A DNA stretch of 64,000 nucleotides from JAJYSO01 sp964586655 (GTDB lineage: Bacteria > Bacteroidota > Bacteroidia > Flavobacteriales > Flavobacteriaceae): assembly GCA_964586655.1 (NCBI GenBank), contig CAZPGY010000002.1:185472-249471 (forward strand), given 5' to 3'. A program made the position numbers and the translations under genes. Positions 61,053 to 64,000 of this stretch are shown here, in pieces (position 1 is the stretch's first letter; each line of letters begins with the position of its first letter). The notes below the pieces were generated by a model that was given only the letters and a program-made list of their open reading frames with translations, did no database searches and was not told the DNA's origin.

Positions 61053-62207
61053 ATGAAGAAATCAATCTATTCTACTCCGAAGCTCTGCAAGGCTAATCAG
61101 GGATGGTATGTCCATTTTCGTTATGCGGGCGTTCAGAAACGCTATAAAATGAAACTCAATTATATTTCCAATCTCCGGGAACGGGAGCGGGAATTCAATA
61201 TGTTGAGACGAGCATTACATCAGAAACTAAAAGACGGATGGAATCCACTTATTCCAGAAACGGAATCCGATGATGAAAGGATGACATTTATGGCCGCTCT
61301 TGATTTTGCCCTGGAAAAGAAAAAAGGAACTGTAGCAAGCAAAACGCTTTCCGGATATCGTGGTTCCGTAAAATTCTACAAGCAGGCCATAAAGAACCTG
61401 AGATACGATTACCTCACTATTTCTGAAACAAAAAGAGCTCACATACGTAAAATGGCCAACGAAGCAAAACAAATACGCGGGTGGTCAAACAAGGCTTACA
61501 ACAAACACCTCAACCATATCAAGGCCTTGCTTTCTGAATTAATCCAATGGGATATTATAGAGGTTAACCCGGCGCACAGAATTAAGTCTTTGCCGGTCTC
61601 TGAAAGTCGTGCAAATATTCCAGCCACCGCGGAACAGCACATTAGGATCAAAGAACATTTGAAAGCGAACCACCTTAATTTTTACAGGTTCATAACCGTT
61701 ATTTTCCATACCGGTATCAGGCCAAAGGAAATCCTGAACACACGAATAAAAATGGTGAATCTGAAAAGACAACAAATTATATTGCCTCCGGAAATAACGA
61801 AAACGGATATGGAACGCGTTGTGCCGATAAACAATTACTTAATGGCCACATTTGAAGACATGAAAGTCAGTGATTTCCCGTCTGATTATTTTCTTTTCGG
61901 CAGTTATCGAAAACCGGGTAGAGGGAACGCCGGTTCAAGAGAAGATTTTATCCCTGGACCAACGATGATAAAAAGGGACACGGCCACTAAACGATGGAAG
62001 CGAATTGTAAAAGATGCATTGGGCATTAATGTGAATATGTACTCCAACAAACATGCCGGTGCGAATGCAAAGATAATGGCTGGTATGGATTTGGATACCT
62101 TGAGGGAATTATATGGCCATACTTCCAAATTAATGACCCTGCGCTACGCAAAAGTGGTCAAAGAAGTGTATAGAAAGCAGATAATAGAGCAATCTCCTGA
62201 ATTTTAG
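61053..62207 (+). CDS. Tyrosine-type site-specific integrase
   Basis: A 384-residue phage/element integrase. The N-terminal arm-binding part is STPKLCKANQGWYVHFRY. A SAM-like core-binding domain follows (FMAALDFALEKKKGTVASKT). The catalytic domain has the first Arg in FHTGIRPKEI (Arg223), KHAGANA with Lys333-His334, GHTSKL (His356) and the nucleophile Tyr365 in TLRYAKV. The usual box II Arg is Lys here. ATG 61053 is preferred over 61008 as the start. It overlaps the convergent gene by 4 bases. Its place directly behind tRNA-Ser shows a tRNA-targeted integrative element. Confidence 0.92.
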   Translation: MKKSIYSTPKLCKANQGWYVHFRYAGVQKRYKMKLNYISNLREREREFNMLRRALHQKLKDGWNPLIPETESDDERMTFMAALDFALEKKKGTVASKTLSGYRGSVKFYKQAIKNLRYDYLTISETKRAHIRKMANEAKQIRGWSNKAYNKHLNHIKALLSELIQWDIIEVNPAHRIKSLPVSESRANIPATAEQHIRIKEHLKANHLNFYRFITVIFHTGIRPKEILNTRIKMVNLKRQQIILPPEITKTDMERVVPINNYLMATFEDMKVSDFPSDYFLFGSYRKPGRGNAGSREDFIPGPTMIKRDTATKRWKRIVKDALGINVNMYSNKHAGANAKIMAGMDLDTLRELYGHTSKLMTLRYAKVVKEVYRKQIIEQSPEF

Positions 62208-62842
62208 AACGACAGAACGGAGAACTCATACCCTACCCATATATAGTCCTGTCCGTTCCATCGTTCATAGCCCAATGAAAAGATATTACCCTTGGTATTT
62301 TGGAATCCTATGTTGGCCTTGTAACGAAAATCGCCGAATGAAGTGTTATTTCCGAATTCAAGCCCGGCTAATACCCTAAAAGTAGTCTTAACTGGGTTGA
62401 TTGTATCGTTGATAGTTCGTGATTTTATCGTATAATCAGGCTGTATCGATTTAATATGCCCCTGAACTTTCCCCGAAATGGTCAAATCGAGGTATTCATC
62501 TTCAAAATGACTGGTGAAATCACGTATTTGGATGGCATCGAGATACATTTTATACCGTGCAAGCTCGGCTTGTGCGGCATTAAGGCTGTCGGCTAATGCT
62601 TTATAGGCATTCACAAGGCTATCATTTACCGGGCTTGGCACTTTGATGACCTTTTCTTTCCATTTGACCTCAATGGCAGTGTCTGTTTTGATATATGTCG
62701 GTTCTTTCGGCTCAAAACTGCCCGACTTTTCCGGAACTTCCACTTCGATTATTTTAGGCTCGGATTTTTCTTTTCCGCAGCTCTTCATGAATAGGAAAAA
62801 TACCAAAATGGCTATAATGATGTATGGGATTGATTTTTTCAT
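62204..62842 (-). CDS. Membrane-anchored phage protein, spanin candidate
   Basis: A 212-residue protein. The N-terminal hydrophobic segment SIPYIIIAILVFFLFMKSC ends in a cysteine, so it is either a signal-anchor or a lipoprotein. A Pro/Glu-rich stretch follows, then a helix with heptad spacing (VNDSLVNAYKALADSLNAAQ). The C-terminal half is strand-rich (FRVLAGLEFGNNTSFGD and following), like an outer-membrane-type strand pattern. It follows the endolysin by 12 bases, where spanin genes usually sit. Family membership is not recognised for certain. Confidence 0.6.
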   Translation of the reverse strand: MKKSIPYIIIAILVFFLFMKSCGKEKSEPKIIEVEVPEKSGSFEPKEPTYIKTDTAIEVKWKEKVIKVPSPVNDSLVNAYKALADSLNAAQAELARYKMYLDAIQIRDFTSHFEDEYLDLTISGKVQGHIKSIQPDYTIKSRTINDTINPVKTTFRVLAGLEFGNNTSFGDFRYKANIGFQNTKGNIFSLGYERWNGQDYIWVGYEFSVLSF

Positions 62843-62854
62843 TTTGATTGATTT

Positions 62855-63403
62855 CTAACTAAAATAAAGTCTTGCTTCTTGTTTTCGTCGTCGCAATAGA
62901 CCATCTATTACTTGGCCACCCGAATATTTCCATTTCGGGAATTCATCCCTTATTTCCGTGTCATCTGGATTTTGATTAACCATTTTCAATAACGTGGAGG
63001 TATTCAATGCTCCAATACCGCAGTTGTATGTGAATGATACTAAAGCGTCATATTTATTTTGATTGATGTCACTTGTTACTGCTTCATTGACGGCGTGCTC
63101 GTACTTATCAAGCAACTTATCCATTATCTCTAATGCCTGCTTACGACTAATAGGTCTGTCGGTCATCTTCACGCTTTCCCCATTCGGATAGTAGGTAAAG
63201 CCGTAACCAATTGTCGGCACTCCCTTGGCGTCGCGATAAGGTGTGCTGCTAAATCCCTCGAACCTCTTAATGAGCAATAAACCTTTTCTGCTTATTTCAA
63301 AGTTTTCCGGTTTCTTTGGGTCGTTCTCCGGCTTCTTCTTATAGTCAAAAAAAGACTTATATCGGTCTAAGTAATCTTTATAGTAATATTTTGGCAATAT
63401 CAT
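62855..63403 (-). CDS. Phage-type endolysin, glycoside hydrolase family 24 lysozyme
   Basis: Cleaves the glycan strands of peptidoglycan to release phage. The catalytic set of T4 lysozyme is spaced exactly: Glu49, Asp58 and Thr64 in RFEGFSSTPYRDAKGVPTIG. Later parts fit too: NQNKYDALVSFTYNCGIGAL and LLRRRKQEARLY. Of the 182 residues, the first 35 are a charged extension without a signal peptide, so export should depend on a holin. The start overlaps the holin-like gene stop (TAATG). Confidence 0.92.
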   Translation of the reverse strand: MILPKYYYKDYLDRYKSFFDYKKKPENDPKKPENFEISRKGLLLIKRFEGFSSTPYRDAKGVPTIGYGFTYYPNGESVKMTDRPISRKQALEIMDKLLDKYEHAVNEAVTSDINQNKYDALVSFTYNCGIGALNTSTLLKMVNQNPDDTEIRDEFPKWKYSGGQVIDGLLRRRKQEARLYFS

Positions 63404-63906
63404 TATATCAAATCTTTAATGTTAAAACTTTTTTCAAATCTTTTTATCCGTTCCATAATGCTTTTTGGAGGTATTTTCTGTCCAGAAATCTCATAAATTG
63501 ATCGTGCCGTTTTTGAAATAGGATAAATAAGCGTGCCTATTCTAATAATGTTCTCGAAATGTTTTATAAATGCGTAATCCCCTGCCATTTGGATAAGTCC
63601 CTCAAGCACGATGTAAGCGCCGATTGAGCATATCACGATTATAGTCGTCTTGACAATTAGCAAAAACAAAGAGAAGTTACGATGTTTCAAATGGTGCCAT
63701 ATCCCAAAGAATACCATTACCAATATTTCTATCAGAAACCAAAACACGAAAGCCTTGTTTTCAAAATACCATCCCGTTAATGAATTAATTAAATAGGAAG
63801 AAACGCTTCCTACAAATATTACCTTGGCATATTGCAGTATACGCTCCGAAAACGGTATTCTTTTTTCGGCTATTGAAACAAAGAGAAATAAAATATATCT
63901 AATCAT
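63403..63906 (-). CDS. Holin-like membrane protein
   Basis: A 167-residue protein with about four hydrophobic segments (RYILFLFVSIAE, FLIEILVMVFFGIW, FLLIVKTTIIVICSIGAYIV). Its C-terminal tail, TARSIYEISGQKIPPKSIME, resembles that of the phage holin 4 family seen in Bacteroidota and Firmicutes phages. The position directly before the endolysin, with overlapping codons, supports a holin. Holin activity is inferred from family look and context. Confidence 0.65.
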   Translation of the reverse strand: MIRYILFLFVSIAEKRIPFSERILQYAKVIFVGSVSSYLINSLTGWYFENKAFVFWFLIEILVMVFFGIWHHLKHRNFSLFLLIVKTTIIVICSIGAYIVLEGLIQMAGDYAFIKHFENIIRIGTLIYPISKTARSIYEISGQKIPPKSIMERIKRFEKSFNIKDLI

Positions 63907-63933
63907 ATTGTAATGTTTTTAATTGTGGTTATA

Positions 63934-64000
63934 TTATCCAATTCTCAACCAAGTCTGCCCATCCGAAAGAAGTCGTACATACTTGACAGAAGTTGCGGTT
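63934..64000 (-). CDS. C-terminal end of a phage virion-like protein (runs off the right edge)
   Basis: The frame open at the window edge ends with the stop at 63934 and encodes TATSVKYVRLLSDGQTWLRI followed by Gly. A VRLxSDGxxW ending is common at the C-termini of phage tail-fibre and virion proteins. It lies 27 bases before the holin-like gene on the same strand. The other two minus-strand frames in this stretch give no recognisable ending. Confidence 0.5.
   Translation of the reverse strand, partial: TATSVKYVRLLSDGQTWLRIG

Noticed and set aside
1..64000. CRISPR array, rRNA operon or known anti-phage defence system
   Set aside because: No regularly spaced direct repeats, no rRNA sequence and no defence-gene signatures were seen in the window.

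Overview
The window looks like a chromosomal segment of a member of the Bacteroidota, class Flavobacteriia. Four things in the sequence point there. Many genes are preceded by the Bacteroidota -7 promoter element TAnnTTTG, while Shine-Dalgarno sequences are scarce. A complete alternative complex III (ActABCDEF) is joined to cytochrome c oxidase subunits II and I. There is a DUF5103-type plug protein of the type IX secretion system. Lipoproteins have N-terminal lipoboxes and the DNA is AT-rich. I do not try to name a genus.

Layout. From 1 to 8.9 kb: a lipoprotein cut off at the left edge, an M28 peptidase, a FabH-like synthase, MsrA, a four-gene operon (DUF2520 protein, KdsC-like phosphatase, UbiA-like prenyltransferase, Maf) and peptidase E. 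From 9 to 16.6 kb: the T9SS plug protein, a slipin, membrane proteins including two tandem PAP2 phosphatases, RidA, a lipoprotein and shikimate kinase, with promoter-bearing intergenic repeats. At 16.7-16.9 kb: tRNA-Lys and tRNA-Leu. From 17 to 32.8 kb: RimO, an unrecognised 477-residue family, a metallo-beta-lactamase-fold protein, an operon of a BatA/VWA membrane protein, a dihydroorotase-like protein lacking its metal ligands, a small membrane protein and an esterase, then a GAF histidine kinase, PssA, serine dehydratase, PheS and CvpA. From 33 to 41.9 kb: cobalamin-dependent ribonucleotide reductase, AsnS, a fructosamine-kinase-like protein, dihydrofolate reductase, a class V aminotransferase, ThiL and RuvB. 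From 42 to 54 kb: the respiratory operon actABCDEF-coxBA on the minus strand. From 54 to 60.7 kb: a SPOR protein, the 2-oxoglutarate dehydrogenase genes sucA-sucB with a clear terminator, and an Xaa-Pro aminopeptidase.

From 60.85 kb to the right edge the character changes. A tRNA-Ser(UGA) gene is followed directly by a tyrosine integrase. Reading back from the right edge on the minus strand come the tail of a phage virion-like gene, a holin-like membrane protein, a T4-lysozyme-type endolysin and a membrane-anchored protein in the usual spanin position. This is one end of a prophage, or prophage-derived element, integrated at tRNA-Ser. Its other end lies outside the window.

How the genes work together. 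Alternative complex III oxidises menaquinol and passes electrons through its c-type cytochromes to the adjacent cytochrome oxidase; sucAB feeds this chain from the TCA cycle. Most other genes are single housekeeping genes with their own promoters. Several -7 elements lie so close to the start codon that the mRNAs should be leaderless or nearly so. The points most worth a second look are the degenerate dihydroorotase homologue, a helix-hairpin-helix-like tail on ActC, the repeats that carry promoter elements, the uncharacterised family at 18.8-20.2 kb, and the prophage lysis cassette.
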